From assembly GCA_029916745.1 (NCBI GenBank), contig JARXWK010000010.1:1-64000 (forward strand): a DNA stretch of 64,000 nt, read 5' to 3'. The stretch comes from Dysgonomonadaceae bacterium PH5-43 (GTDB lineage Bacteria > Bacteroidota > Bacteroidia > Bacteroidales > Azobacteroidaceae). Shown here one piece after another: positions 16,161 to 23,995 of this stretch. The notes below the pieces were generated by a model. It was not told the origin of the DNA. It made no database searches and worked only from the letters and a program-made list of their open reading frames with translations. Made by a program: the position numbers and the translations under genes. How positions within the stretch are numbered: position 1 is the first letter of the stretch; each line of letters begins with the position of its first letter.

Positions 16161-17183
16161 TTAATTATTAATAACTTCAACTTCTGTTCCTTCCTTTAAG
16201 CGAGATTGTCCTGCAACTACTACTTTGTCGCCAGGGTTAACACCAGAAAGAACTTCGTATTTGTCGTCTAAGCGTTGTCCTAAAGTAACTAATCTGTATT
16301 TAGCTACATTGTTTTCGATAACGTACACAAATCTGTCGTTAGAGCCTGCTTGTTTTTGTACTGCTACATCTTGCAAAACAATGCTTTGCTTTTCTCCAAG
16401 ATTAAGAGTTACGCGAGAATACATACCCGGACGCACTCTTAAGTTTTTGTTGTCTATTGCAATTTCAACACCGAAAGTGTGTGTAGTAGCATCAATAACA
16501 GGATAGATTAGAGATACTTTACCTGAGAATACTTCATCGCCATAAACATCAAGCTTTACACTAACAGGCATACCAATATTTACTTTCGTGAAATGAGTTT
16601 CAGATACATAAATAATAGCTTTCAAAGAGTTTAATTGCTCTACAGTTAAAATAGATTTTTGAGAATAAACATCACCATTGTCGTAGTTGCGAGCAGTAAT
16701 AACTCCGTTGATAGGGCTTCTTAGTTTTGTATTCTCTTCTAAGTTAGCGATTGCAGTTTTTAATACATCTAACTGAGTTTTCACTTGGTCTACTTGTTGT
16801 TGAGCTATACCGCCAACTTTTAGTAGTTCCATATATCTGTCGTAGTCTTTTTGCAAACTCTCTAATTGAGTGATTTGTTGCGTTAAGTTCGACGATTCCA
16901 TTTGAGCCAGTAGCTGACCTTTACTTACTTTATCTCCTATCTCAACATATATTTTTTCTATACGTCCGAGCATAGTAGGGGTTATCTGATTTACAACATC
17001 AGCTTGCACATTAGCAGTGTAAGTTACTGTTTCTTCTACAGTCTGAAGAGCTGCTACAGCAGTATTCACCTTTGCAATTGAAGATTCTTCGACAGTTGCT
17101 TCTTGTTCTTTTTCTCCACAAGAAACTAATAAAGCCATTCCTAAAAGGAAAGAAAGTCCTTTTAATGAGATTTTTGTTTTCAT
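16161..17183 (-). CDS. RND periplasmic adaptor (membrane fusion lipoprotein)
   Basis: 340-residue adaptor joining the RND pump to the outer-membrane channel. The lipoprotein signal ends at MALLVSC (Cys22). Order of modules: lipoyl half-motif TPTMLGRIEKIYVEIGDKVSKGQLLAQME (about 70-95), a short coiled-coil hairpin with LTQQITQLESLQKDYDRYMELLKVGGIAQQQVDQVKTQLDVL (about 97-140), second lipoyl half LRSPINGVITARNYDNGD, beta-barrel VSVKLDVYGDEVFSGKVSLIYPVID, and membrane-proximal domain ending VVVAGQSRLKEGTEVEV. 15 bases upstream of the RND gene and 6 bases after the OMF gene: same transcript. Confidence 0.94.
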   Translation of the reverse strand: MKTKISLKGLSFLLGMALLVSCGEKEQEATVEESSIAKVNTAVAALQTVEETVTYTANVQADVVNQITPTMLGRIEKIYVEIGDKVSKGQLLAQMESSNLTQQITQLESLQKDYDRYMELLKVGGIAQQQVDQVKTQLDVLKTAIANLEENTKLRSPINGVITARNYDNGDVYSQKSILTVEQLNSLKAIIYVSETHFTKVNIGMPVSVKLDVYGDEVFSGKVSLIYPVIDATTHTFGVEIAIDNKNLRVRPGMYSRVTLNLGEKQSIVLQDVAVQKQAGSNDRFVYVIENNVAKYRLVTLGQRLDDKYEVLSGVNPGDKVVVAGQSRLKEGTEVEVINN

Positions 17184-17189
17184 ATATGT

Positions 17190-18701
17190 TTATTTATTAT
17201 TATCATTAATTTTTACTTCGGGTTCGATTCCTAATGTTTTGTCTAAGTCGGCTTTAGAAGCCAAATAGTTGTATATAGCCTGATTGAACGCTAAACTTGC
17301 TTGAGTTAATCCAAGTTGAGCATCGTTTAGTTCCAATAAAGTTCCCATACCGGTGTCGTATAGTTTTTGAGAAATCTCATATCCTTTTTTAGCTTGAGCA
17401 ACAACGTCTTTAGTTGAGAAAACTTGTTCTACATAGTTTGTCATATTATTAAAGCTATTGTTTATCGCTAATTTAAGATTTCTAACAACATCTTCTCTTT
17501 GCCATTTCATTTGCTCTATAGAAACTTTAGTTTGTTTAATGTCGTTGTGTTTCTTAAAACCATCGAATAAAGGAATTGAGATAGAAACTTCTAAGTTAGA
17601 GTAGGGGTTCCATCTGTAATCTCCGAATTTGAAGTCGTTGTTCATCGACATATACATATAGTTTCCAGAAAGAGAAAGCACAGGATAATATTGAGCTTTA
17701 TAAATCTGTAAAGATTTCTCTAACTGATCAGTTTGTATATCAAATTGTTTCAAGTCGGAGTTGTTTGTTAAAGTAGTATCAAGAGCTAAAACATCTTGAT
17801 ACAATCCTTGTTCGTACTCTAATAAACTACCTTCGATAACAATTTCTTGATCCATATCTACGCCCATTAAAGCCTTTAATTGCAAGGTAGATAAGTTGTA
17901 TGAGTTTTGAGCTTGAATAAGATTAGGTTTGATGTTTTTCATATTAACATCAGCGCGTATCACATCAAATTCAGATACTATACCTTGATCGAATTTGTTT
18001 TTAATATCATTGTAGCTCAATTCGGCATTCTTATAGCTTTGCTCTAAAACATTGTAAGAGTCTTTAGCTAATAAAACAGCATAATAAGTTTTTCTTACCG
18101 AATTAACCATATCTATTTTCGATGCTCTTGCTTTTTCTACAGCTAACTCTACATCTATGCTTGTAAGCTCTAAACTTTTCCAAAGAGTAGGAACTATTAT
18201 AGGCCAAGAAACGTTAACACCACCAGCCCAAGTATTGTCACGCCCCATAGTAATGCCTCCATCTCCCGATGATTGACTTGCTGCGCTTTGTTGAGCTATT
18301 GCAATATTTTCATAAAGTGTGCCAAGTTGGTAACTATTATCTATTCCTTTGAATGTAGCTTCTGCACCGTCTATTATAGGAGTAAACATATCACTAAACA
18401 TTCCTCCTCCATCGCCGCCACTATCCATATACATTACTTGTTTTTTAATAGCACGAGTGTATTGTCCAACCAAGTCGATTTGAGGATAGAGTGCCGACTG
18501 CGCTGATTTTCTCGCATACTTCTTCTTCTTAATTTCCAAATCGGCAACCTTTACGGTTGGGTTCTCACTCAATGCGATTTCGACAGCTCTCTCCAAGTTG
18601 ATAGTAATAGGAGGAGTTTGTTCGTTTTGAGCACTCGCCATAATAGGAGCGAGTATTGCAATAAATACTGCGCTCATCTTTTTGCCTAAACCTAAATTCA
18701 T
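17190..18701 (-). CDS. TolC-family outer-membrane efflux protein
   Basis: Outer-membrane channel of the tripartite pump, 503 residues. Signal peptide MSAVFIAILAPIMASA within the first 25 residues, not a lipoprotein. Two TolC repeat halves are visible: INLERAVEIALSENPTVKVADLEIKKKK (about 33-60) with the following helical region to about 270, and the second half from VLALDTTLTNNSDLKQFDIQTDQLEKSLQIYKAQYYPVLSLSGNYMYM, closing with KGYEISQKLYDTGMGTLLELNDAQLGLTQASLAFNQAIYNYLASKADLDKTLG. There is a Gly/Asp/Ser-rich insertion near residues 85-150. First structural gene after tetR (33-base gap). Confidence 0.93.
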   Translation of the reverse strand: MNLGLGKKMSAVFIAILAPIMASAQNEQTPPITINLERAVEIALSENPTVKVADLEIKKKKYARKSAQSALYPQIDLVGQYTRAIKKQVMYMDSGGDGGGMFSDMFTPIIDGAEATFKGIDNSYQLGTLYENIAIAQQSAASQSSGDGGITMGRDNTWAGGVNVSWPIIVPTLWKSLELTSIDVELAVEKARASKIDMVNSVRKTYYAVLLAKDSYNVLEQSYKNAELSYNDIKNKFDQGIVSEFDVIRADVNMKNIKPNLIQAQNSYNLSTLQLKALMGVDMDQEIVIEGSLLEYEQGLYQDVLALDTTLTNNSDLKQFDIQTDQLEKSLQIYKAQYYPVLSLSGNYMYMSMNNDFKFGDYRWNPYSNLEVSISIPLFDGFKKHNDIKQTKVSIEQMKWQREDVVRNLKLAINNSFNNMTNYVEQVFSTKDVVAQAKKGYEISQKLYDTGMGTLLELNDAQLGLTQASLAFNQAIYNYLASKADLDKTLGIEPEVKINDNNK

Positions 18702-18734
18702 AAAATCTTTACCTTATTATATATGTTATTTTAC

Positions 18735-19346
18735 TTATTCGTTATTTTTCAAATTTTCAATCATACTATCTATCACTTCGTTGCCCTTTATGGTTGCAAT
18801 ACCACGAGTGTAGTTTAGAATAATTGTTCTTACAAATTCGTTCATCGAATATTGATGTGTGGGCAATTCACCTTCCATAAGCATACGAAACTGACCTTTT
18901 ATTATCCATACGCATATTTCAACATTAATATCGTTGCGAATTAAACCCTGTTCTACTCCTCTCTTAAATAGAGGAATTAGTTTTTGTATGTCATCACCTT
19001 GCCTGCTTTCTATTTGTTGATATAAGCGAGGGTGGTATTTCTTTAAGTCGAAAATCGCAAACTTATTAACACTATGCACTTCATTCAAATGTTTTGCATA
19101 AACACGCATCATTGTATCTATTACGTTTTCAGAGCTTTGAATGATAGATTCTATAGCTTCATCTGCCTTTTTTGAGTGTTCTTTTATCACTTGCTCAAGA
19201 AGACTTTCTTTATCACTGAATATTTCGTAAAGAGTACGCTTCGATATACCCATTTGTTGGGCAATATCCGACATTGTAACGGCTCTTATTCCTTTCTTAG
19301 AAAAAAGGTGTGAAGCTTCTTTTATGATGCGTTCTTTTAATTCCAT
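18735..19346 (-). CDS. TetR/AcrR-family regulator of the efflux operon
   Basis: 203-residue repressor-type protein. The N-terminal HTH is typical: KERIIKEASHLFSKKGIRAVTMSDIAQQMGISKRTLYEIFSDKESLL (residues 4-50). The C-terminal ligand domain (about 55-190) is divergent, as usual. It is the first gene of the efflux operon, so it probably represses its own transcript together with the pump; a palindrome lies over its promoter (19381-19408). The inducer cannot be inferred. Ends 33 bases before the TolC-like gene. Confidence 0.92.
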   Translation of the reverse strand: MELKERIIKEASHLFSKKGIRAVTMSDIAQQMGISKRTLYEIFSDKESLLEQVIKEHSKKADEAIESIIQSSENVIDTMMRVYAKHLNEVHSVNKFAIFDLKKYHPRLYQQIESRQGDDIQKLIPLFKRGVEQGLIRNDINVEICVWIIKGQFRMLMEGELPTHQYSMNEFVRTIILNYTRGIATIKGNEVIDSMIENLKNNE

Positions 19347-19371
19347 TTTTCAATATTTCAAAAACAGCCCG

Positions 19372-19408
19372 CAAAGGAACGAAAACTTTTGAAACGTTCA
19401 AAGTTTTC
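19372..19408 (-). promoter_or_regulatory. Efflux operon promoter with overlapping TetR-type operator
   Basis: Minus-strand promoter: TTTG (19402-19399), 19-base spacer, TTCCTTTG (19379-19372). The spacer and -33 are covered by a near-perfect palindrome: GAAAACTTTTGAA (19381-19393), ACG, TTCAAAGTTTTC (19397-19408). This is where a TetR repressor would block RNA polymerase; the link to the 18735-19346 product is inferred from position. Confidence 0.75.
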
Positions 19409-19433
19409 TTAGTACATTTAATGTTAAAAGAAG

Positions 19434-19481
19434 TTGAAAGTGTGAATAATCTTTATTATCACGCTTTCAATAATATCTTTG
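19434..19481 (+). promoter_or_regulatory. Inverted repeat next to an orphan -7 box
   Basis: TTGAAAGTGTGAATAAT (19434-19450) pairs with ATTATCACGCTTTCAA (19455-19470) apart from one bulge and one wobble. TATCTTTG (19474-19481) follows on the plus strand. No gene is downstream before the palindrome array. It may be a second operator of the tetR region or the start of an unannotated transcript. Confidence 0.4.
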
Positions 19482-19575
19482 CCGCTGTCTTCTGTGCAAA
19501 ATTACACCTAATTATTAATGTGAACTTGTGATTTTTTACTGAAACGAACAAAATGCATACTGAAACAACAAAAAA

Positions 19576-19686
19576 GAGAACTAAGAACTAAGAGTGAAGA
19601 ACTAAGAATTAATGAGAAGAACTAAGAGTTGGCGCGAAGTGGCGCAAAGCGACTCTAATACGCTTCGCCTTCACTCTTAGTTCTTA
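19576..19686. repeat. Intergenic inverted-repeat element, family A (copy 2)
   Basis: Left part 19576-19630 has repeated AACTAAGA words and right part 19669-19686 the complementary CACTCTTAGTTCTTA. Between them are GGCGCAAAGCGAC and ACGCTTCGCC, as in the copy at 7045-7150. Confidence 0.75.
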
Positions 19687-19697
19687 TTGCTACGTTT

Positions 19698-19852
19698 GTT
19701 TCACCCGTGTGAAACAGGTTGTTTCAATAGGGTGAAACGAGTTGTTTCAGTTAGGTGAAACAAGTAATTTCAGTAGTGTGAAACAAGTAGTTTCAGTAGT
19801 GTGAAACAAATAGTTTCAGTAGTATGAAACAAGTAGTTTCAAAGTATGAAAG
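19698..19852. repeat. Seven-unit palindrome array with exact 23-bp period
   Basis: GTTTCA (or ATTTCA) starts at 19698, 19721, 19744, 19767, 19790, 19813 and 19836, every 23 bases. In units 1-6 each is followed after 6 bases by TGAAAC, making an 18-bp palindrome with a 5-base linker (AGGTT, GAGTT, AAGTA, AAGTA, AAATA, AAGTA order approximate). Unit 7 is shortened and ends TGAAAG. Units 4-6 share the GTAGTG-type centre; units 1-3 differ in the centre only, so the half-sites are what is conserved. Two lone TGAAAC words precede the array at 19540 and 19561. Not coding. Confidence 0.9.
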
Positions 19853-19872
19853 GGATTTCTTGTAGGTAAGAA

Positions 19873-19903
19873 CAAAAAAAAACAGAACCGATTTCAGTTC
19901 TGT
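19873..19903 (-). terminator. Terminator of tRNA-Ser
   Basis: On the minus strand ACAGAAC (19903-19897) pairs with GTTCTGT (19888-19882), followed by nine T (19881-19873). Confidence 0.85.
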
Positions 19904-19915
19904 TTCTTTGTTTTG

Positions 19916-20002
19916 CGGAAGCGGCGAGATTCGAACTCGCGGTACGGTTACCCGTACGTCAGTTTAGCAAACTGGTGGTTTCAGCCACTCACCCACACTT
20001 CC
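19916..20002 (-). tRNA. tRNA-Ser (GCT)
   Basis: 87-base class II tRNA with a long variable arm. Acceptor GGAAGTG pairs with CGCTTCC (one G-T), anticodon loop TTGCTAA gives anticodon GCT for AGC/AGU serine codons, variable-arm stem has GTACGG/CCGTAC, T arm GCGAGTTCGAATCTCGC. CCA is not encoded. A terminator follows at 19903-19873. Confidence 0.96.
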
Positions 20003-20090
20003 AGGCTCATTAAGACCTCATTCTTGCGAATTGCGGTGCAAATATAGGAGTTTATTTTGAACTAATCAAAGAAAAAACAGACTATTTTTA

Positions 20091-20098
20091 TATCTTTG
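20091..20098 (+). promoter_or_regulatory. -7 box of mltG
   Basis: TATCTTTG followed by C, with start codon at 20122. A TTG-initiated extension from 20110 would begin almost at the transcript start, so ATG 20122 is preferred. Confidence 0.65.
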
Positions 20099-20121
20099 CA
20101 TTTATTTTATTGCAAATAGAT

Positions 20122-21147
20122 ATGAATAATAAGAATATCGTTATAGTAGTCAGCGCGTTACTGTCTATAATTATTTTTGGAGGAGTAGTTGCGTGGTTGC
20201 TCTACAACAAGGCAAATTCTTCGGCATTTGGCGTTGAAGAAGATTCTTTTGTGTATATTGACGAAAATAAAAACTATGCTGCTGTTGTTTACCAACTCGA
20301 AGAAGAGGCAGGTCTTAAAGATACCCAATTCTTTATGAAGGTAGCTAATGTATTAAAGTATCCCGATAATATAAAGGTGGGGCGATATAAGATTACTCCT
20401 AATATGACTTACCTCGAAGCTATTCGTTTGTTGCGAAGTGGAGCTCAAGAGCCTGTAAAACTTACATTTAATAATATTCGTCTAAAAACAGATTTGGTAA
20501 ATAGAATAGGGGAGCAGCTTATGTTTACTAACGAAGAGTTGCTTGCTCTGTTGAACGATTCGGCTGTAACGGCATCTTATGGCTTCGATACAACAACAAT
20601 AGTTGCAATGTTTATTCCTAATACTTACGAAATGTATTGGACGGTAAAAGCTGCCGACTTTATGGATAGAATGCACAAAGAGTATAATCGTTTCTGGACT
20701 AAAGAACGAACAGATAAAGCTGCTGCAATTAACTTAACGCCAATAGAGGTGTCGATACTTGCCTCTATTGTAGAAGAAGAAACGGCTTCGCAATCAGAAT
20801 ATCCTATTGTGGCAGGTTTGTATATTAATCGATTAAAGAAGGGAATGTTACTGCAAGCCGACCCAACGGTTAAGTTTGCGGTTGGAGATGTTACCTTAAA
20901 ACGTATTCTGTTTAAGCATCTCGAAGTAGAGTCGCCTTACAATACTTACAAATATGTAGGCTTGCCTCCTGGTCCGATACGTATTCCTTCTATAAAAGGT
21001 ATTGATGCTGTTTTGAATTATAAGCATCACCCTTATATATATATGTGTGCAAAAGAAGATTTCTCGGGAACTCACAACTTCGCAGTTACTTTGGCAGAAC
21101 ATAATCGTAATGCAAAGAGGTATCAGTCGGCTCTTAATAAGAGATAA
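20122..21147 (+). CDS. mltG: Endolytic murein transglycosylase MltG
   Basis: Inner-membrane lytic transglycosylase that cuts nascent peptidoglycan strands and sets their length. 341 residues: cytoplasmic MNNKN, one membrane helix IVIVVSALLSIIIFGGVVAWLLY (about 5-28), a LysM-like stretch, then the YceG catalytic domain. The conserved catalytic region is SILASIVEEETASQSEYPIVAGLYINRLKKGMLLQADPTVKFAVGD (about 205-250), where the Glu of IVEEET is the expected acid, and the closing SPYNTYKYVGLPPGPIRIPSIKGIDAVLNYKHHPYIYMCA is diagnostic. ATG 20122 chosen over the upstream TTG because of the promoter position. Monocistronic with bamD having its own promoter. Confidence 0.95.
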   Translation: MNNKNIVIVVSALLSIIIFGGVVAWLLYNKANSSAFGVEEDSFVYIDENKNYAAVVYQLEEEAGLKDTQFFMKVANVLKYPDNIKVGRYKITPNMTYLEAIRLLRSGAQEPVKLTFNNIRLKTDLVNRIGEQLMFTNEELLALLNDSAVTASYGFDTTTIVAMFIPNTYEMYWTVKAADFMDRMHKEYNRFWTKERTDKAAAINLTPIEVSILASIVEEETASQSEYPIVAGLYINRLKKGMLLQADPTVKFAVGDVTLKRILFKHLEVESPYNTYKYVGLPPGPIRIPSIKGIDAVLNYKHHPYIYMCAKEDFSGTHNFAVTLAEHNRNAKRYQSALNKR

Positions 21148-21216
21148 AAGACTATTGCTTTTCTGTTCTTATTGTTAATAAATGTTCTATCCCTTTTATT
21201 ATTAAAATCGAATGAC

Positions 21217-21224
21217 TACCTTTG
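21217..21224 (+). promoter_or_regulatory. -7 box of the bamD-rpoZ operon
   Basis: TACCTTTG followed by T-C-C-G-C; ATG 21242 follows after 17 bases. Its position excludes the longer reading frame beginning at 21212. Confidence 0.7.
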
Positions 21225-21241
21225 TCCGCAAATTTTATAGT

Positions 21242-22069
21242 ATGAGATTCAAGTACGTATATATTTCCTTGTTATTCGTTTTATTAGCTTCATTTACTTC
21301 TTGTAGTGAATATAGCAAAATACTTAAGAGTACAGATGTAATGTTTAAGTTAGATGCAGCAAAGAAGTATTTTGCAGAAGGAAAATACGACAAGGCAGCA
21401 ACTTTGTTTGAAGATGTAGTTCCTGCATTAAGAGGCTCGGCATACGGAGAAGAGGCTTTGTATATGCTTGCTCAATCTTACTATTCTCAGAAAGACTATA
21501 TAACATCAACTGAGTATTTTAGAAGCTATTATAATGCTTACCCTAAAGGTGAGTTTACAGAACTGGCAAGATATTATGCAGCTTATGGATTATATCTTGA
21601 ATCGCCCGACCCTCGTTTCGACCAGATAGATACATACACGGCGATGCAGTATTTTCAAGAGTTTTTAGATTATTATCCTCAAAGTGAAAAGAGGGCTGAT
21701 GCTCAGAATGCTTTGTTTGAACTTCAAGAGAAATTAGCTCTAAAAGAATTGATGGCTGCTCGTTTATATTACAACTTGGGAGAATATATACTATTCCCTT
21801 TCCCAGGAGGAAACTATTTGTCGTGTATAATTACATCTCAAGCAGCGATACGTACATACCCTTATTCTCAATACAAAGAAGAATTTTTGTATTATATCTT
21901 CAAATCGAAATACGAGATAGCAGTAAAGAGTGTGGAAGAAAAGAAAGATGTTCGTTATCGTGATGTAATAGACGAATATTACAACTATATGAATGAGTTT
22001 CCACAAGGTGGTGTATACTCAAACGAGATAAAAAGTCTTTATACAAACATTCAAAAAGAATTAAATTAA
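21242..22069 (+). CDS. bamD: Outer-membrane protein assembly factor BamD
   Basis: Lipoprotein of the BAM complex that folds beta-barrels into the outer membrane. 275 residues from the ATG at 21242; signal peptide VYISLLFVLLASFTSC with the lipid-bearing Cys, then SEYSKILKSTD. The body is TPR: DAAKKYFAEGKYDKAATLFEDVVPALRGSAYGEEALYMLAQSYYSQKDYITSTEYFRSYYNAYPKGEF, EFLDYYPQSEKRADAQNALFELQEKLA and a C-terminal YNYMNEFPQGGVYSNEI. Length and repeat order fit Bacteroidota BamD (YfiO). 16 bases before rpoZ; the two are typically linked in this phylum. Confidence 0.94.
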   Translation: MRFKYVYISLLFVLLASFTSCSEYSKILKSTDVMFKLDAAKKYFAEGKYDKAATLFEDVVPALRGSAYGEEALYMLAQSYYSQKDYITSTEYFRSYYNAYPKGEFTELARYYAAYGLYLESPDPRFDQIDTYTAMQYFQEFLDYYPQSEKRADAQNALFELQEKLALKELMAARLYYNLGEYILFPFPGGNYLSCIITSQAAIRTYPYSQYKEEFLYYIFKSKYEIAVKSVEEKKDVRYRDVIDEYYNYMNEFPQGGVYSNEIKSLYTNIQKELN

Positions 22070-22085
22070 TAACGTTATATAAATT

Positions 22086-22421
22086 ATGGATTACAGAAAA
22101 ACAAAAGCGCCTAACAATACGGTTACTCGTGATATGATGAGTATGGCAGAAGCAACTGGTAATGTTTACGAAACTGTGCGTGTGATAGGTAAAAGAGCTA
22201 ATGAAATATCAGTAGAAATTAAGCACGACTTAGAAAAGAAACTTCAAGAGTTTTCTTCTTGTTCTGATAGTCTTGATGAAGTATTTGAAAACAGAGAACA
22301 AATAGAAATCTCTCGTTACTTCGAACGTTTGCCTAAGGCAACTCTTATTGCAGCTCAGGAATATGTAGACGGTGAAGTTTATCATCGTAACCCAGCTAAA
22401 GATAATTTAGACAACCTATGA
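22086..22421 (+). CDS. rpoZ: RNA polymerase omega subunit (Bacteroidota type)
   Basis: 111-residue omega homologue that helps assemble RNA polymerase. The Bacteroidota form starts MDYRKTKAPNNTVTRDMMSMAEATGNVYETVRVIGKRANEISVEIKHDLEKKLQEF; the SMAEATGNVYETVRVIGKRANEI segment is the equivalent of the conserved R-A-x-Q-L region of omega. The C-terminal 45 residues are acidic and specific to the phylum. Lies between bamD and the DUF4293 gene, with which it overlaps by four bases (ATGA), so translation is coupled. Confidence 0.88.
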   Translation: MDYRKTKAPNNTVTRDMMSMAEATGNVYETVRVIGKRANEISVEIKHDLEKKLQEFSSCSDSLDEVFENREQIEISRYFERLPKATLIAAQEYVDGEVYHRNPAKDNLDNL

Positions 22422-22870
22422 TTCAGCGTATACAAACAGTATGGCTATTTGTTGTAGCTGTTTTGTTTTTATTGTTTACTTTCAATCCGGGAGCTTGGAC
22501 AGAAGGGTTTCAATACGAAACAGAACTTTCGATAGCTACAAAAACTGTTAATATAGTAGTTGTATTGCTTTCTCTGATAACTATATTTTCGTATAAAAAC
22601 AGAAAGTTACAGATAAAACTATGCGGTTCTATTATAGCTTTAACCATACTAAGTATAATACTAACAGCAAGTGTATTTTTGTTATCTCCAGGAGAGGGGG
22701 TGCCTCCTACTGCTGATTTAGCAGAACAAGGTATTGAGGCTGTAGCGCATCTTCGATGGGATTTTGTTAGTATGTTTTATCCTGTAGTATCGTTGATATT
22801 TACTGTTTTAGCTATTGTAGCTATCAATAAAGATGAAAAATTGGTTAAGTCGTTAGACCGACTAAGATAA
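22418..22870 (+). CDS. DUF4293 four-helix membrane protein
   Basis: 150-residue inner-membrane protein with four hydrophobic segments (about 7-24, 45-60, 70-90, 115-138), matching DUF4293, which regularly follows rpoZ in Bacteroidota. N terminus MIQRIQTVWLFVVAVLFLLFTFNPGAW is typical. There are no catalytic motifs; function unknown. Overlaps rpoZ by ATGA and precedes the FecCD permease gene by 11 bases. Confidence 0.85.
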   Translation: MIQRIQTVWLFVVAVLFLLFTFNPGAWTEGFQYETELSIATKTVNIVVVLLSLITIFSYKNRKLQIKLCGSIIALTILSIILTASVFLLSPGEGVPPTADLAEQGIEAVAHLRWDFVSMFYPVVSLIFTVLAIVAINKDEKLVKSLDRLR

Positions 22871-22881
22871 TATAAATATGA

Positions 22882-23904
22882 ATGAAAAGTAGAAGTTATA
22901 TCTGTATTGGTATTGCTATCTTTATAGTTATTCTATTTTTCTGTAATTTATTCTTTGGAACAGTATCCATTCCTGCTTCGGCGGTAATGGATATTCTTTT
23001 TGGTAGAGAGGTAGAACGCTCTTCGTGGACTGCTATAGTTATTCAATCGCGACTACCACAAGCAACAACGGCAATGTTTGCTGGAGCAGCATTGGCTGTT
23101 AGTGGTTTAATGCTGCAAACTTTATTTCAGAATCTTCTGGCAGGACCGAGTATCCTTGGTATAAGCAATGGTGCAAATCTTGGAGTAGCTATTGTTATGC
23201 TTTATTCGGGAGGAATGTTAGGCTCTGAAGTTTCTATAGGGATTAACATATCTACGGTGTTGGCTGCTTTTGTAGGGGCAACCTTTGTTTTACTCCTTAT
23301 ATTATATTTCTCTACTAAGGTTAGGAGTAATATACTTATACTTATTATCGGAATGATGATAGGTTATCTGGCTTCGTCGGGTATATCGGTGCTTAACTCG
23401 CTGGCTTCATCTGAGAATATTCGTTCGTATGTATTGTGGGGATTAGGAAGCTTTTCAGATGTGTCTTATAATCAGTTGATGTTTTATAGTGTTGCAGTAA
23501 TGCTTGGCTTGATAGCATCTATTTTATTAATAAAACCATTGAATGTTTTGTTGTTGGGAGAGAATTATGCTACTAACTTAGGTCTGAATATTAGGCTAAC
23601 AAGAATACTAATTCTGATAGTAACGGGGTATCTTACCGCTATAGTTACAGCATTTTGTGGTCCTGTGGGTTTTATTGGTTTGGCAGTTCCTCATATAGCT
23701 CGTTTGTTATTGACAACTTCAAATCAGCGAGTATTGTTACCTGCTACAATCTTGTTGGGAGCAGCTATAGCCTTACTTTGTAATTTGTTGACGATAATTC
23801 CCTTTGGGAACACTTTATTGCCACTTAACGCAGTAACTCCTATTATTGGAGCTCCTGTTATTATTTATGTTATATTGAGCAAGTCAAATTCGCAGTATTT
23901 TTGA
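22882..23904 (+). CDS. FecCD/BtuC-type ABC importer permease
   Basis: Membrane permease of iron-siderophore, heme or cobalamin ABC importers; 340 residues with about nine to ten helices. Marks: RLPQATTAMFAGAALAVSGLMLQTLFQNLLAGPSILGISNGANLG (about 58-102) and the ATPase-docking GLNIRLTRILILIVTGYLTAIVTAFCGPVGFIGLAVPHIARLLL (about 230-275). The ATG at 22878 leads to a stop after four codons, so the start is 22882. The usual ATPase and substrate-binding lipoprotein genes are not adjacent: downstream is a terminator and then convergent glyA. Either the partners are elsewhere or this is an orphan permease. Confidence 0.92.
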   Translation: MKSRSYICIGIAIFIVILFFCNLFFGTVSIPASAVMDILFGREVERSSWTAIVIQSRLPQATTAMFAGAALAVSGLMLQTLFQNLLAGPSILGISNGANLGVAIVMLYSGGMLGSEVSIGINISTVLAAFVGATFVLLLILYFSTKVRSNILILIIGMMIGYLASSGISVLNSLASSENIRSYVLWGLGSFSDVSYNQLMFYSVAVMLGLIASILLIKPLNVLLLGENYATNLGLNIRLTRILILIVTGYLTAIVTAFCGPVGFIGLAVPHIARLLLTTSNQRVLLPATILLGAAIALLCNLLTIIPFGNTLLPLNAVTPIIGAPVIIYVILSKSNSQYF

Positions 23905-23940
23905 GTTGCAACAATCGATAGAGCAAAAGGGTATAAATAC

Positions 23941-23977
23941 AAAAGCGATGAATAGTTCAAGACCATTCATCGCTTTT
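23941..23977. terminator. Bidirectional terminator between fecCD-like gene and glyA
   Basis: AAAAGCGATGAAT (23941-23953) pairs with ATTCATCGCTTTT (23965-23977), 13 bp, A-run before and T-run after. Confidence 0.9.
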
Positions 23978-23995
23978 ATTACAATACTAAAAAGT

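Noticed and set aside
19698-19852. CRISPR array
   Set aside because: Units are 23 bases apart with 5-base linkers, so there are no unique spacers of 25-40 bases, and no cas genes occur in the window.
19434-19860. Chromosome replication origin
   Set aside because: Iteron-like array is present, but there are no DnaA boxes (TTATCCACA-like), no dnaA, dnaN or gidA gene nearby, and no strand switch of gene orientation typical of oriC.
19916-20002. tRNA-Ser as integration site of a genomic island
   Set aside because: No integrase, no duplicated 3' tRNA end nearby, and the neighbouring genes are core functions.
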